DNA from: Mucilaginibacter terrae
GTDB lineage: Bacteria > Bacteroidota > Bacteroidia > Sphingobacteriales > Sphingobacteriaceae
DNA: 64,000 bases
Assembly (NCBI RefSeq): GCF_031951985.1
Contig: NZ_JAVLVU010000001.1
Span: 5,332,001-5,396,000 of the forward strand
Reading direction: 5' to 3'
The position numbers and the translations under genes are program-made. Below the pieces are notes generated by a model, which searched no databases, was not told the DNA's origin, and saw nothing but the letters and a program-made list of their open reading frames with translations. Position 1 is the stretch's first letter. Every line of letters starts with the position of its first letter. Positions 35,994 to 43,824 of this stretch are shown here, one piece after another.

Positions 35994-36833
35994 ATGCAGC
36001 TTTCTACTATCATCATTAATCATAACCAATGCCGCCAGTTAAGGCAGGCGTTAGCTGCACTAAAACAGGCTACCCTGCATTTGGATGCCGAAGTTATTGT
36101 GGTAGATAACGCTTCTGAAGACTTATCGCTCAGGATGCTGAAAGCTGAGTTTCCGGAGGTGCAGGTTATTGCTCATGATAAACCTCAGGATTTTGCAAAA
36201 GCTGCCAACAGCGCGTTAGATAATGCCAGAGGCAGCTATGTGCTCGTGCTTAATCCTTCGGTTATTGTTGGTGATGAAACTCTCGACAAGTTGCATGAGT
36301 TTATGGAACTGCACACCGATACAGGCGGACTTTCGGTACGAATGCTGGATGCGGAAGGAAACTTCATTGAAGGTTCGAATAAAAACATGCCGCCAGAATG
36401 GGTTAAGTTTTTTCAGCTATCAGGATTATCGCGCCTGTTCTCCAAATCACGCTTATTTAGCAAACATTACCAGGCCGGTTGGATAGAAGAGTTTGAAAAC
36501 ACCGAAATGGATGTACTGAATAACTGCTTTATGATGCTGCGCAAATCGGTATTAAACGAGATTGGTGTTTTTGATGAACGCTTTAAGTCTTATGGTTGTG
36601 ATATTGATTTATCCTATCGTATACGTTTGGCCGGGTTTAAAAATTACTATTATGCCAAAACCTTTGTAATACAGCAGGGACAGGTTCAGATAAATAAATT
36701 AAGCTGGCAATACATCAAAAACTTTTACGGTGCAATGTTTACTTTTGCAGCTAAATACTTATTCAGGCTGCCCGAGTTGCGTTTAAAAACCTTACCAGGG
36801 TGGTCGTCTCCGGCCTATGAGCTTAAACAATAA
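35994..36833 (+). CDS. Family-2 glycosyltransferase
   Basis: 279 residues with a GT-A fold: STIIINHNQCRQLRQAL, EVIVVDNASEDLS, AANSALDNARGSYVLVLNPS and NNCFMMLRKSVLNEIGVFDERF, then CDIDLSYRIRLAGFKNYY. No membrane helix is clear. It most likely adds a sugar such as rhamnose or galactose to a surface glycan, but the donor is unknown. Its end overlaps the SDR that follows by 17 bases, so the two are coupled. Confidence 0.85.
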   Translation: MQLSTIIINHNQCRQLRQALAALKQATLHLDAEVIVVDNASEDLSLRMLKAEFPEVQVIAHDKPQDFAKAANSALDNARGSYVLVLNPSVIVGDETLDKLHEFMELHTDTGGLSVRMLDAEGNFIEGSNKNMPPEWVKFFQLSGLSRLFSKSRLFSKHYQAGWIEEFENTEMDVLNNCFMMLRKSVLNEIGVFDERFKSYGCDIDLSYRIRLAGFKNYYYAKTFVIQQGQVQINKLSWQYIKNFYGAMFTFAAKYLFRLPELRLKTLPGWSSPAYELKQ

Positions 36834-37632
36834 AGTTATTATTATTACCGGTGCTTCATCGGGTATTGGTAAGGCGCTGGCTTATGAACTGGCTTCGCGC
36901 GGTGCAAACCTTGTACTGGGTGCCCGCCAGTTTGTAACCCTTTGCGAAATTACCAGCGATATACAAAAACAATTTAACGTAAAAGCCTTAGCCGTACAAT
37001 GTGATGTAACGGTTGAAGACGATTGTGCACTGTTAGTAAAGCAAGCCAAATTAACCTTTAACCGGGTAGATGTGCTCATTAACAATGCAGGCATCTCTAT
37101 GCGTGCCCTCTTTCAAGACCTCGACCTGCAGGTGCTGAAATCCTTAATGGATGTAAATTTTTGGGGAACGGTATATACAACCAAACATGCCCTGCCCGAA
37201 ATTTTAAAAACCCAGGGTAGCATCGTAGGCGTATCATCAATAGCCGGTTATAAAGGTTTACCCGGCCGTACGGGTTACTCGGCATCTAAATTTGCCATGA
37301 ACGGTTTTTTGGATGCATTACGGGTAGAAAACTTAAAAACCGGTGTGCACATCATGACGGCCTGTCCGGGTTTTACGGCGTCCAACATCCGTAATACCGC
37401 ACTTAATAAAGATGCCAAACAACAAGGCGAAAGCAGCCTTGAAGAAGATAAAATGATGACCGCCGAAGAAGTGGCCAAAGCTATTGCAAAAGGCCTTGAA
37501 AATCGCTCACGCACACTGGTTTTAACCGGTCAGGGTAAGCTCACGGTATTCCTAAGCAAGTTTTTCCCGGCCTGGTTAGATAAGCTGGTTTACAATGTTT
37601 TTGCTAAGGAGAAAGATCCGTTGTTGAAGTAA
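36817..37632 (+). CDS. SDR family oxidoreductase
   Basis: 271 residues of classical SDR type: cofactor motif ITGASSGIGKAL, NNAGIS at about 90, catalytic Ser in VGVSSIAGYKG and TGYSASKFAMNGFL with the Tyr-x-x-x-Lys pair. A C-terminal extension (FLSKFFPAWLDKLVYNVF) is hydrophobic and may sit at the membrane, as in relatives that act on lipids. It overlaps the upstream glycosyltransferase gene. Substrate unknown. Confidence 0.85.
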   Translation: MSLNNKVIIITGASSGIGKALAYELASRGANLVLGARQFVTLCEITSDIQKQFNVKALAVQCDVTVEDDCALLVKQAKLTFNRVDVLINNAGISMRALFQDLDLQVLKSLMDVNFWGTVYTTKHALPEILKTQGSIVGVSSIAGYKGLPGRTGYSASKFAMNGFLDALRVENLKTGVHIMTACPGFTASNIRNTALNKDAKQQGESSLEEDKMMTAEEVAKAIAKGLENRSRTLVLTGQGKLTVFLSKFFPAWLDKLVYNVFAKEKDPLLK

Positions 37633-37641
37633 CTATAAACA

Positions 37642-37725
37642 CGTCATTGCGAGGTACGAAGCAATCTCTGAAGTATGTATGACAGACTTGCATCTGCAGA
37701 GATTGCTTCGTACCTCGCAACGACG
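37642..37725. repeat. Complete GTCATTGCGAGG palindromic element
   Basis: The arms at 37642-37670 (CGTCATTGCGAGGTACGAAG, then CAATCTCTG) and 37697-37725 are complementary but for one or two bases. It lies between two convergent SDR genes. Confidence 0.9.
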
Positions 37726-37751
37726 AGATCGTATAATAAGTTATAAAGAAC

Positions 37752-38612
37752 TCACCCATTCACCACTTCACCCCCATTTACATGAATAATTTGCCCGGTG
37801 ATGTACGATGCATCCTGCGAAGCCAAAAACACGTAAGTAGGGCCAACTTCTGAGGGCTGACCAGCGCGGGCCATAGGTACGTCTTTACCAAATGATTTTA
37901 CTTTCTCCTCATCAAAAGTTGAGACAATGAGCGGTGTCCAGATCGGGCCGGGAGCAACGCCGTTTACCCTGATCTTTTTTTCGGCCAGGTTTTTTGAAAG
38001 CGAGCGGGTAAAGGTTACAATAGCGCCCTTGGTCGATGAGTAGTCAATCAACCCCGGCGATGCACGATACGCCGTTACTGATGTGGTATTGATAATGGTA
38101 TCGCCCTCGCTTAAATGCTTTAATGCCGCTTTAGCAAAACGGAAGTAAGAGTAAATATTAGTTTCGAAGGTGGTTTCCAGTTGCTCATCATCAATTGCCT
38201 CCAACTCTTCCTGCGGAAATTGTACAGCGGCATTATTTACCAATATATTGAGCTTACCTAATTCGGTAACGGTTTGTTCAACAGCTTGTTTACAAAAATC
38301 GCTATTGCGTATATCGCCTTTAATCAGGATGCATTTTCGGCCTGCTTCTTCCACTAATGTTTGGGTTTCCTGGGCATCGGTATCTTCATCAAGATATACA
38401 ATGGCCACATCTGCACCTTCTTTGGCGTAGTGTACGCTTACTGCCCGGCCAATGCCGCTGTCGCCGCCGGTTATTAATGCTACTTTGCCTTGTAATTTGC
38501 CTGCGGCCTTATAATTGGAGTTGATGTATTCCGGCTGGGGTGTCATCGCACTTTCGTTGCCGGGTTGATGTTCTTGTGTTACTGCTGGGAATTCTGTGAG
38601 TTTATTTTCCAT
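37752..38612 (-). CDS. SDR oxidoreductase, general-stress/glucose-dehydrogenase type
   Basis: 286 residues. An N-terminal extension of about 40 residues (TEFPAVTQEHQPGNESAM) precedes the SDR core, as in the YdaD/YhdF/GsiB-like stress SDRs. Core motifs are ALITGGDSGIGRAV, NNAAVQ, INTTSVTAYRASP, DYSSTKGAIV and the C-terminal YITGQIIHVNGG. It probably acts on a small sugar, aldehyde or alcohol during stress. A single-gene unit. Confidence 0.85.
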   Translation of the reverse strand: MENKLTEFPAVTQEHQPGNESAMTPQPEYINSNYKAAGKLQGKVALITGGDSGIGRAVSVHYAKEGADVAIVYLDEDTDAQETQTLVEEAGRKCILIKGDIRNSDFCKQAVEQTVTELGKLNILVNNAAVQFPQEELEAIDDEQLETTFETNIYSYFRFAKAALKHLSEGDTIINTTSVTAYRASPGLIDYSSTKGAIVTFTRSLSKNLAEKKIRVNGVAPGPIWTPLIVSTFDEEKVKSFGKDVPMARAGQPSEVGPTYVFLASQDASYITGQIIHVNGGEVVNG

Positions 38613-38674
38613 AGTTTAGTAGTTTAAATACTAAACCGGTTTATTAACTAATAGTTTATTTTTAATTTAAATTA

Positions 38675-39625
38675 TTAACTCAACGAAATGTCTGCCTGTG
38701 CAAAGTCACTTATCTTACCTAAATCCAAAATCATCTTGCCATCCTCACCTGCATAAAAGGCAGGGATGAACCGCGCTCCCCAAACTACCTCATCGTATTG
38801 ATATGAAGTGCGCGAGTGTACGGTTTCCGAAAATGCATCATCATAAGCCTTTAACAACACGGCAAAGTTGGCATTGCTGCGTTCCAATTCCTCTTGCGTA
38901 ATATCTCGTAGCGGGCTATCATCATTCAGCGGGTGTACAACCGTCCAGCTCAAGGTTAGTATGTTAGCCTTAGTGCGCTCAAGTGCCAGCGGAAAAAACT
39001 TGCGGACGGTTTTACCGTCAACCTCTTCGTTGTACGAGAAAACCACGCTAACATCAAGGTCAATCAGCGTATTAGCCCGCATATTGGCAAGCCTGAACAT
39101 CAGGCCACGCTCGCCCTGCAAGTAGGGAGCAACCAGCAAGTTTTCACTAAAAACAATTTTAGCCGAGGGGCGCGAAAACCGTCCGTATAACAAGCCCGTA
39201 GCCAAAGCAAAGGCCAGCAAACCCAGCATCGACTCAAAGGCGGCAATGGTATTGGTTACAAACCCTTTAGGGCTAATATGCCCATAACCCACGGTAGATA
39301 GTGTTTGCGCCGAAAAAAAGAAAGCATTATAATAATGCTCAATGGAATTTCCGCCATCGGCACCTCTCAGGTTTTGTATGCCGGTTAAATTGTAAACGGC
39401 TGCAAAAAACAGGTTGGTTACCAGGTACCCGCTAACAATAATTACCCAAAAGCGGGTCCAGCTCATGCTAATCAAATGGTTGTAAATATCGGTAGTACGA
39501 AAAAAGGGTAGGCCCCGGCGGGTTACATTAATTGAACCATCTTTATTAATAGTACGCTGCCTTACCGCCTCACGGCCAAAACCTAAATCATCTTCAGCGT
39601 TGCCTGCTTTTTTACCAATTGCCAT
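38675..39625 (-). CDS. Inward-rectifier-type potassium channel (KirBac)
   Basis: 316 residues. There are two membrane helices (WVIIVSGYLVTNLFFAAVY and MLGLLAFALATGLLYG) around a pore with the selectivity sequence STVGYGH, and a cytoplasmic immunoglobulin-like domain typical of Kir channels (VFSENLLVAPYLQGERGLMF, RLANMRANTLIDLDVSVVFS). The N-terminal slide helix is also visible (FRTTDIYNHLISMSWTRFW). It should conduct potassium across the inner membrane. Convergence and spacing suggest a single gene. Confidence 0.9.
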   Translation of the reverse strand: MAIGKKAGNAEDDLGFGREAVRQRTINKDGSINVTRRGLPFFRTTDIYNHLISMSWTRFWVIIVSGYLVTNLFFAAVYNLTGIQNLRGADGGNSIEHYYNAFFFSAQTLSTVGYGHISPKGFVTNTIAAFESMLGLLAFALATGLLYGRFSRPSAKIVFSENLLVAPYLQGERGLMFRLANMRANTLIDLDVSVVFSYNEEVDGKTVRKFFPLALERTKANILTLSWTVVHPLNDDSPLRDITQEELERSNANFAVLLKAYDDAFSETVHSRTSYQYDEVVWGARFIPAFYAGEDGKMILDLGKISDFAQADISLS

Positions 39626-39672
39626 ATAGGGTTGTAGAGAAAAATATATTTGCTATAAAAATAGAGGTATGA

Positions 39673-39703
39673 TTTGCATTTCAAAAAATCAATAATATAT
39701 TTG
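39673..39703 (+). promoter_or_regulatory. Promoter of the trp leader
   Basis: TTTG (39673-39676), exactly 19 bases, then TATATTTG (39696-39703): a perfect Bacteroidota -33/-7 promoter. Transcription should start near 39710, about 11 bases before trpL. Confidence 0.8.
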
Positions 39704-39720
39704 CCAACACAAAATCAATA

Positions 39721-39768
39721 ATGAAATTACAAAACAACAACTGGTGGTGGCTTAACGAGAAATCGTAA
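39721..39768 (+). CDS. trpL: trp operon leader peptide
   Basis: A 15-codon frame reads MKLQNNNWWWLNEKS. The three consecutive Trp codons (39742-39750) are the classical sensor of a tryptophan attenuator. A stem CTT(A)ACGA-GAAA-TCGTAAG covers the end of the peptide. The segment GGCAA just after its stop (39769-39773) can pair with TTGCC (39810-39814), which would break the downstream terminator when a ribosome stalls at the Trp codons. Sequence features are direct; the mechanism is inferred. Confidence 0.88.
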   Translation: MKLQNNNWWWLNEKS

Positions 39769-39804
39769 GGCAATCTCCTGTTTTTGTAAATACAAAATAT
39801 TACG

Positions 39805-39835
39805 AAGGGTTGCCCAAAAGGCAACCCTTTTTTTT
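39805..39835 (+). terminator. trp attenuator terminator hairpin
   Basis: AAGGGTTGCC (39805-39814) pairs perfectly with GGCAACCCTT (39820-39829) around a CAAAA loop and is followed by a T run to about 39835. It lies 36 bases after the leader-peptide stop and about 100 bases before trpD. Confidence 0.9.
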
Positions 39836-39933
39836 GCCCCCCAGCCCCCTGAAGGGGGAGCAAAAGATGACTTGATACAGGGACATTATTAAACAATTTA
39901 AAAAGGCAGCTCCCCCTTTAGGGGGCTGGGGGC
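39836..39933. repeat. Inverted repeat with C- and G-rich arms upstream of trpD
   Basis: The left arm (39836-39861: GCCCCCCAGCCCCCTGAAGG then GGGAGC) is nearly the complement of the right arm (39909-39933), with about 47 bases between. The right arm ends one base before the trpD ATG at 39935, so it covers the trpD translation-initiation region. Confidence 0.85.
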
Positions 39934-39934
39934 T

Positions 39935-40921
39935 ATGAAAGCTATACTTAACCACTTATTCGAACATAAAACATTCAGCCGCGAGCAGTCGAAAGAAATT
40001 TTGACCAATATTGCTCAAGGCAAATACAACACCTCGCAAATGGCGGCGTTTATGACTGCCTATTGTATGCGTATGATTACCGTTGATGAGCTTGAGGGCT
40101 TCCGCGATGCCATGCTGGAACTGTGCCTGCCGGTTGAATTACAGGCCGATAATTTGATTGACCTGTGCGGAACGGGTGGCGATGGTAAAGACACGTTCAA
40201 TATATCAACGCTGGCCTCATTTGTAGTGGCCGGGGCGGGGTATAAAGTGGCTAAACATGGTAACTACGGTGTATCGTCGGGCTGCGGATCAAGTAATGTG
40301 ATGGAGTACCTGGGCTACCAGTTTACCAACGATATGGATAAGCTGAACGGTAGTTTAGATAATGCGGGAATTTGCTTTTTACATGCACCGTTGTTTCATC
40401 CGGCTATGAAAACGGTAGCACCCATACGTAAGGAGCTTGGCGTAAAAACATTTTTTAACATGCTGGGCCCAATGGTAAACCCGGCGAGGCCAAACAACCA
40501 GATGGTAGGCGTGTACAACCTCGAACTGGCAAGGCTGTATGCTTACCTTTACCAAAAGGCCGACGTTAATTATACCATTGTAAATGCGTTGGATGGTTAC
40601 GACGAAGTTTCATTAACAGGTGATTTTAAGACGTTTTCTGCTGAGGGAGAAAAGATAAACAGTATTGCGGGGTTAGGGTTTGATAAGGTAGATGCTGCCG
40701 ACATAACCGGCGGGCATACCGTAGCCGATTCGGCTGGTATATTTATGCAGGTGCTTAATGGCGAGGCCACTACGGTGCAAAACAATGTGGTACTGTGCAA
40801 TGCGGCATTGGCTATACGTACCATAGAGCCTGCCAAATCATTTGCCGATTGTTTTTATGAGGCGGAAGAGTCGTTGTTGAAAGGGAGTGCTTTGAAGAGC
40901 TTTAAGGCATTGTTGAATTGA
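39935..40921 (+). CDS. trpD: Anthranilate phosphoribosyltransferase
   Basis: 328 residues of the TrpD family: DLCGTGGDGKDTFNISTLAS (PRPP-binding glycine motif), KHGNYGVSSGCGSSNVMEYL, FLHAPLFHPAMK, PIRKELGVKTFFNMLGPM and the NPARP loop. It joins phosphoribosyl to anthranilate, the second step of the Trp branch. It is the first structural gene after the leader, with no trpE or trpG between. Confidence 0.95.
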   Translation: MKAILNHLFEHKTFSREQSKEILTNIAQGKYNTSQMAAFMTAYCMRMITVDELEGFRDAMLELCLPVELQADNLIDLCGTGGDGKDTFNISTLASFVVAGAGYKVAKHGNYGVSSGCGSSNVMEYLGYQFTNDMDKLNGSLDNAGICFLHAPLFHPAMKTVAPIRKELGVKTFFNMLGPMVNPARPNNQMVGVYNLELARLYAYLYQKADVNYTIVNALDGYDEVSLTGDFKTFSAEGEKINSIAGLGFDKVDAADITGGHTVADSAGIFMQVLNGEATTVQNNVVLCNAALAIRTIEPAKSFADCFYEAEESLLKGSALKSFKALLN

Positions 40922-40926
40922 TATTC

Positions 40927-41013
40927 AGTTCATGGTTCATAGATGATGGTTCATAGTAAGAATTATCAAGCCAATAGGAGCTACTATGAACTATGAACCA
41001 TCATCTATGAACT
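40927..41013. repeat. Inverted repeat between trpD and trpF
   Basis: The left arm (40927-40958) and right arm (40982-41013) are complementary with small offsets (ATGGTTCATAG / CTATGAACCAT words). The right arm ends 5 bases before the trpF ATG. The words recur at 32933-32968. Confidence 0.8.
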
Positions 41014-41018
41014 ATTAA

Positions 41019-41639
41019 ATGAAAATAAAAGTATGCGGCATGAAAATGCCCGGTAACATAAAAGCCATTGCCGGTTTAGAGCCCGATTACATGGGGTTTA
41101 TATTCTATGGCAAATCGCCCAGGTACGTGGGTAGCTTGCCTGCCAATGAATTGGCTGCATTACCTGCATCTATTGTTAAAACGGGTGTTTTTGTGAATGA
41201 GGATTTGGAAACGGTTAAGCAACTGATCAACCAATATCAGCTTGCTGCCGTACAATTACATGGCGGCGAAAGCCCGGAATACTGTGCTGAATTACGCGAA
41301 CAGGTTACGGTACTTAAAGCTTTTGGTGTAGATGAAACTTTTGATTTTGAGGTGTTAAAAGACTATGCCAACAGTGTCGATTACTTTTTATTCGATACCA
41401 AAACCGCAGCACATGGCGGGTCGGGGCAGGTGTTTGATTGGCAGGTGCTGGATAGGTATAATTTAGAGGTTCCTTTCTTTCTTTCGGGAGGATTGAGTGC
41501 TGAAAATTTACCGGAAGTAAAACAACTTAAACACCCTGCGTTTTATGGTGTTGATTTAAACAGCCGCTTTGAAATAGAGCCGGGTTTAAAAGACGAGGAG
41601 AAACTTCGCAGTGCTTTTACATTATTGAGAACAAACTAA
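41019..41639 (+). CDS. trpF: Phosphoribosylanthranilate isomerase
   Basis: 206 residues, a typical TrpF length. KVCGMKMPGNIKAIAGLEPD, FIFYGKSPRYV, VKTGVFVNE, VQLHGGES and FLSGGLSAENLPEV follow the (beta-alpha)8 barrel order, with the catalytic cysteine in KVCGM and the Asp in FLFDTK. It isomerises phosphoribosylanthranilate in step three. It ends one base before trpB starts. Confidence 0.95.
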   Translation: MKIKVCGMKMPGNIKAIAGLEPDYMGFIFYGKSPRYVGSLPANELAALPASIVKTGVFVNEDLETVKQLINQYQLAAVQLHGGESPEYCAELREQVTVLKAFGVDETFDFEVLKDYANSVDYFLFDTKTAAHGGSGQVFDWQVLDRYNLEVPFFLSGGLSAENLPEVKQLKHPAFYGVDLNSRFEIEPGLKDEEKLRSAFTLLRTN

Positions 41640-41640
41640 C

Positions 41641-42822
41641 ATGAAATATACGGTTAACGAACAAGGTTATTACGGCGATTTTGGCGGTGCTTACATCCCC
41701 GAAATGCTGTACCCCAACGTAGAGGAACTACGCCAGCAGTACCAAAATATTATTACCGACGAAAGTTTTAAGGCAGAGTTTGAGTCGCTTTTGAAAGACT
41801 ACGTGGGGCGCCCGTCGCCTTTGTACCATGCCAAGCGCCTGTCTGAAAAGTATGGAGCCAACATTTTCCTCAAGCGTGAGGATTTAAACCATACCGGTTC
41901 GCACAAAATAAATAACGCCATTGGGCAAATACTTTTGGCGCAGCGTTTAGGCAAAAAACGCATTATTGCCGAAACAGGTGCCGGTCAGCATGGCGTGGCT
42001 ACAGCTACCGTTTGCGCGCTGATGGGGATTGAATGTGTGGTGTATATGGGCGAAATTGATATGGAGCGCCAGGCACCAAACGTTGCCCGTATGAAAATGT
42101 TGGGTGCTAAAGTGGTTCCGGCTACATCGGGCAGTAAAACGCTGAAAGACGCTACCAATGAAGCCATGCGCGACTGGATTAACAACCCGGTTGATACGCA
42201 TTACATTATTGGTTCGGTAGTGGGACCATACCCTTACCCCGAAATGGTGGCTAAGTTTCAATCCATTATTTCGTTAGAAGCCAAAAAGCAACTGCTTGAA
42301 CATACCGGTAATGAGTTACCGCAATACGTGTTGGCCTGTGTAGGTGGTGGCAGTAACGCCATGGGCATGTTCTATCATTTTTTAGAAGATGAGCAAGTAA
42401 AACTGGTTGCCATTGAGGCCGCTGGAAAAGGGGTAAACAGTGGCCACTCGGCTGCTACATCTGTTTTGGGTAAAGAGGGTATACTGCATGGCAGCCGCAC
42501 CATTTTAATGCAAACCGAAGACGGGCAGGTGGTGGAGCCTTACTCCATTTCGGCCGGATTGGATTACCCTGGTATTGGTCCGCAACATGCGCATCTGCAT
42601 AAAATTAAACGCGCCGAATATGTGAACATTACCGATGATGAAGCTTTGCAAGCCGGCTTATTGTTATCACAACTGGAGGGCATCATCCCGGCCATTGAAT
42701 CGGCACACGCCTTTGCCTATCTCGAAAAGATGAAGTTTGAGCAAACCGATAACGTGGTCATTTGCCTCTCAGGCCGTGGCGATAAAGATTTGAGCACTTA
42801 TATTAAACATTTCGGATTTTAA
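41641..42822 (+). CDS. trpB: Tryptophan synthase beta chain
   Basis: 393 residues. YYGDFGGAYIPEMLYP, GRPSPLYHAKRLSEKYG, KREDLNHTGSHKINNA with the PLP lysine, AETGAGQHGVATATVCA, GGGSNAMGMFYHF and LSGRGDKDL all match. It makes tryptophan from indole and serine. It is 1 base after trpF and is followed by a palindromic element before trpA. Confidence 0.97.
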   Translation: MKYTVNEQGYYGDFGGAYIPEMLYPNVEELRQQYQNIITDESFKAEFESLLKDYVGRPSPLYHAKRLSEKYGANIFLKREDLNHTGSHKINNAIGQILLAQRLGKKRIIAETGAGQHGVATATVCALMGIECVVYMGEIDMERQAPNVARMKMLGAKVVPATSGSKTLKDATNEAMRDWINNPVDTHYIIGSVVGPYPYPEMVAKFQSIISLEAKKQLLEHTGNELPQYVLACVGGGSNAMGMFYHFLEDEQVKLVAIEAAGKGVNSGHSAATSVLGKEGILHGSRTILMQTEDGQVVEPYSISAGLDYPGIGPQHAHLHKIKRAEYVNITDDEALQAGLLLSQLEGIIPAIESAHAFAYLEKMKFEQTDNVVICLSGRGDKDLSTYIKHFGF

Positions 42823-42832
42823 CACTACAAAC

Positions 42833-42920
42833 CGTCATTGCGAGGTACGAAGCAACCTCTGCGTAGAAAAGCAATCCTGCTAAGCATAGTTTAGAGATTG
42901 CTTCGTACCTCGCAATGACG
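42833..42920. repeat. GTCATTGCGAGG palindromic element inside the trp operon
   Basis: CGTCATTGCGAGGTACGAAG on the left and its near complement on the right (ending CGCAATGACG at 42920) bracket a short loop. It lies between trpB and trpA. The left arm has a CAACC variant of the usual CAATC. Confidence 0.88.
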
Positions 42921-42943
42921 AGACGTTATATAATAAAATAATA

Positions 42944-43714
42944 ATGAACCGACTAAACAGCATGTTCAACCAAAAGAAGAACAACCTGCTATCTGTATAC
43001 TTTACTGCGGGCTACCCCGAACTTAATACCACTGTCGACATTGCTGAGGCTTTAGAAAAAGCCGGTGTCGATTTTTTAGAAATAGGCTTCCCGTACTCAG
43101 ACCCGGTAGCCGATGGGCCAACCATTCAGCACAGTTCGCAACAGGCGTTAGATAATGGTATGACGCTGAACGTATTGTTTGACCAACTGGGCGAACTACG
43201 TAAGCGCGTTAGCATCCCTGTATTACTCATGGGTTATGCTAACCCCATGGTGCAATACGGTGTTGAACGCTTTTGTGCCAAAGCTGCTGAAGTGGGGGTA
43301 GACGGCGTTATTGTACCCGACCTGCCCATGTATGAGTACGAAACCCTGTACAAGGAATGCTTTGCCAAACACGGCTTAAGCAACATTTTCCTGGTAACGC
43401 CGCAAACGGCCGAAGAACGTATTCGCAAGATTGACGGCCTGAGCAATAGCTTTATCTATCTGTTATCATCAGCTTCGATAACCGGCGGGAGCCTTAATCT
43501 TTCAGATGTTACCGAAACTTACTTTAAACGCATTAAAGATATGGAGCTGAACAACCCATTAGTTATCGGTTTCGGCATCAGCAATAAAGCTGCGTTCGAC
43601 AAGGCTACTGCTTATGCCAATGGTGCTATTGTGGGCAGCGCGTTTGTGAAATTTCAGGCAGAGGAAGGGTATTTGGAGCGGATACCTGATTTTGTAAAGA
43701 GTATAAGGAGTTAA
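42944..43714 (+). CDS. trpA: Tryptophan synthase alpha chain
   Basis: 256 residues: VYFTAGYPELNTTVDI, FLEIGFPYSDPVADGPTIQ with the catalytic Glu and Asp, MGYANPMVQYG, GVIVPDLP and VIGFGISNKAAF. It releases indole from indole-3-glycerol phosphate and passes it to TrpB. It is the last trp gene visible. The upstream enzyme of this step, TrpC, is not encoded in the window. Confidence 0.96.
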   Translation: MNRLNSMFNQKKNNLLSVYFTAGYPELNTTVDIAEALEKAGVDFLEIGFPYSDPVADGPTIQHSSQQALDNGMTLNVLFDQLGELRKRVSIPVLLMGYANPMVQYGVERFCAKAAEVGVDGVIVPDLPMYEYETLYKECFAKHGLSNIFLVTPQTAEERIRKIDGLSNSFIYLLSSASITGGSLNLSDVTETYFKRIKDMELNNPLVIGFGISNKAAFDKATAYANGAIVGSAFVKFQAEEGYLERIPDFVKSIRS

Positions 43715-43727
43715 ATTTTAAATAGGT

Positions 43728-43810
43728 TGTCATTTCGAGTGATAACGAGAAATCCTATACAGTGTGCAATGTCTCGCGTATAAGATTCCTCGCTATCGTT
43801 CGGAATGACA
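43728..43810. repeat. GTCATTTCGAG palindromic element (second subfamily)
   Basis: TGTCATTTCGAGTGATAACGA on the left and GCTATCGTTCGGAATGACA on the right bracket a loop. The word GTCATTTCGAG links it to the half copy at 11126 rather than to the GTCATTGCGAG copies. It lies after trpA and before the convergent YrdC/Sua5 gene. Confidence 0.82.
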
Positions 43811-43824
43811 TTTTATTTATATAA

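Noticed and set aside
12034..43810. Palindromic repeats as a CRISPR array
   Set aside because: Copies are far apart, self-complementary and not regularly spaced; no cas gene is present.
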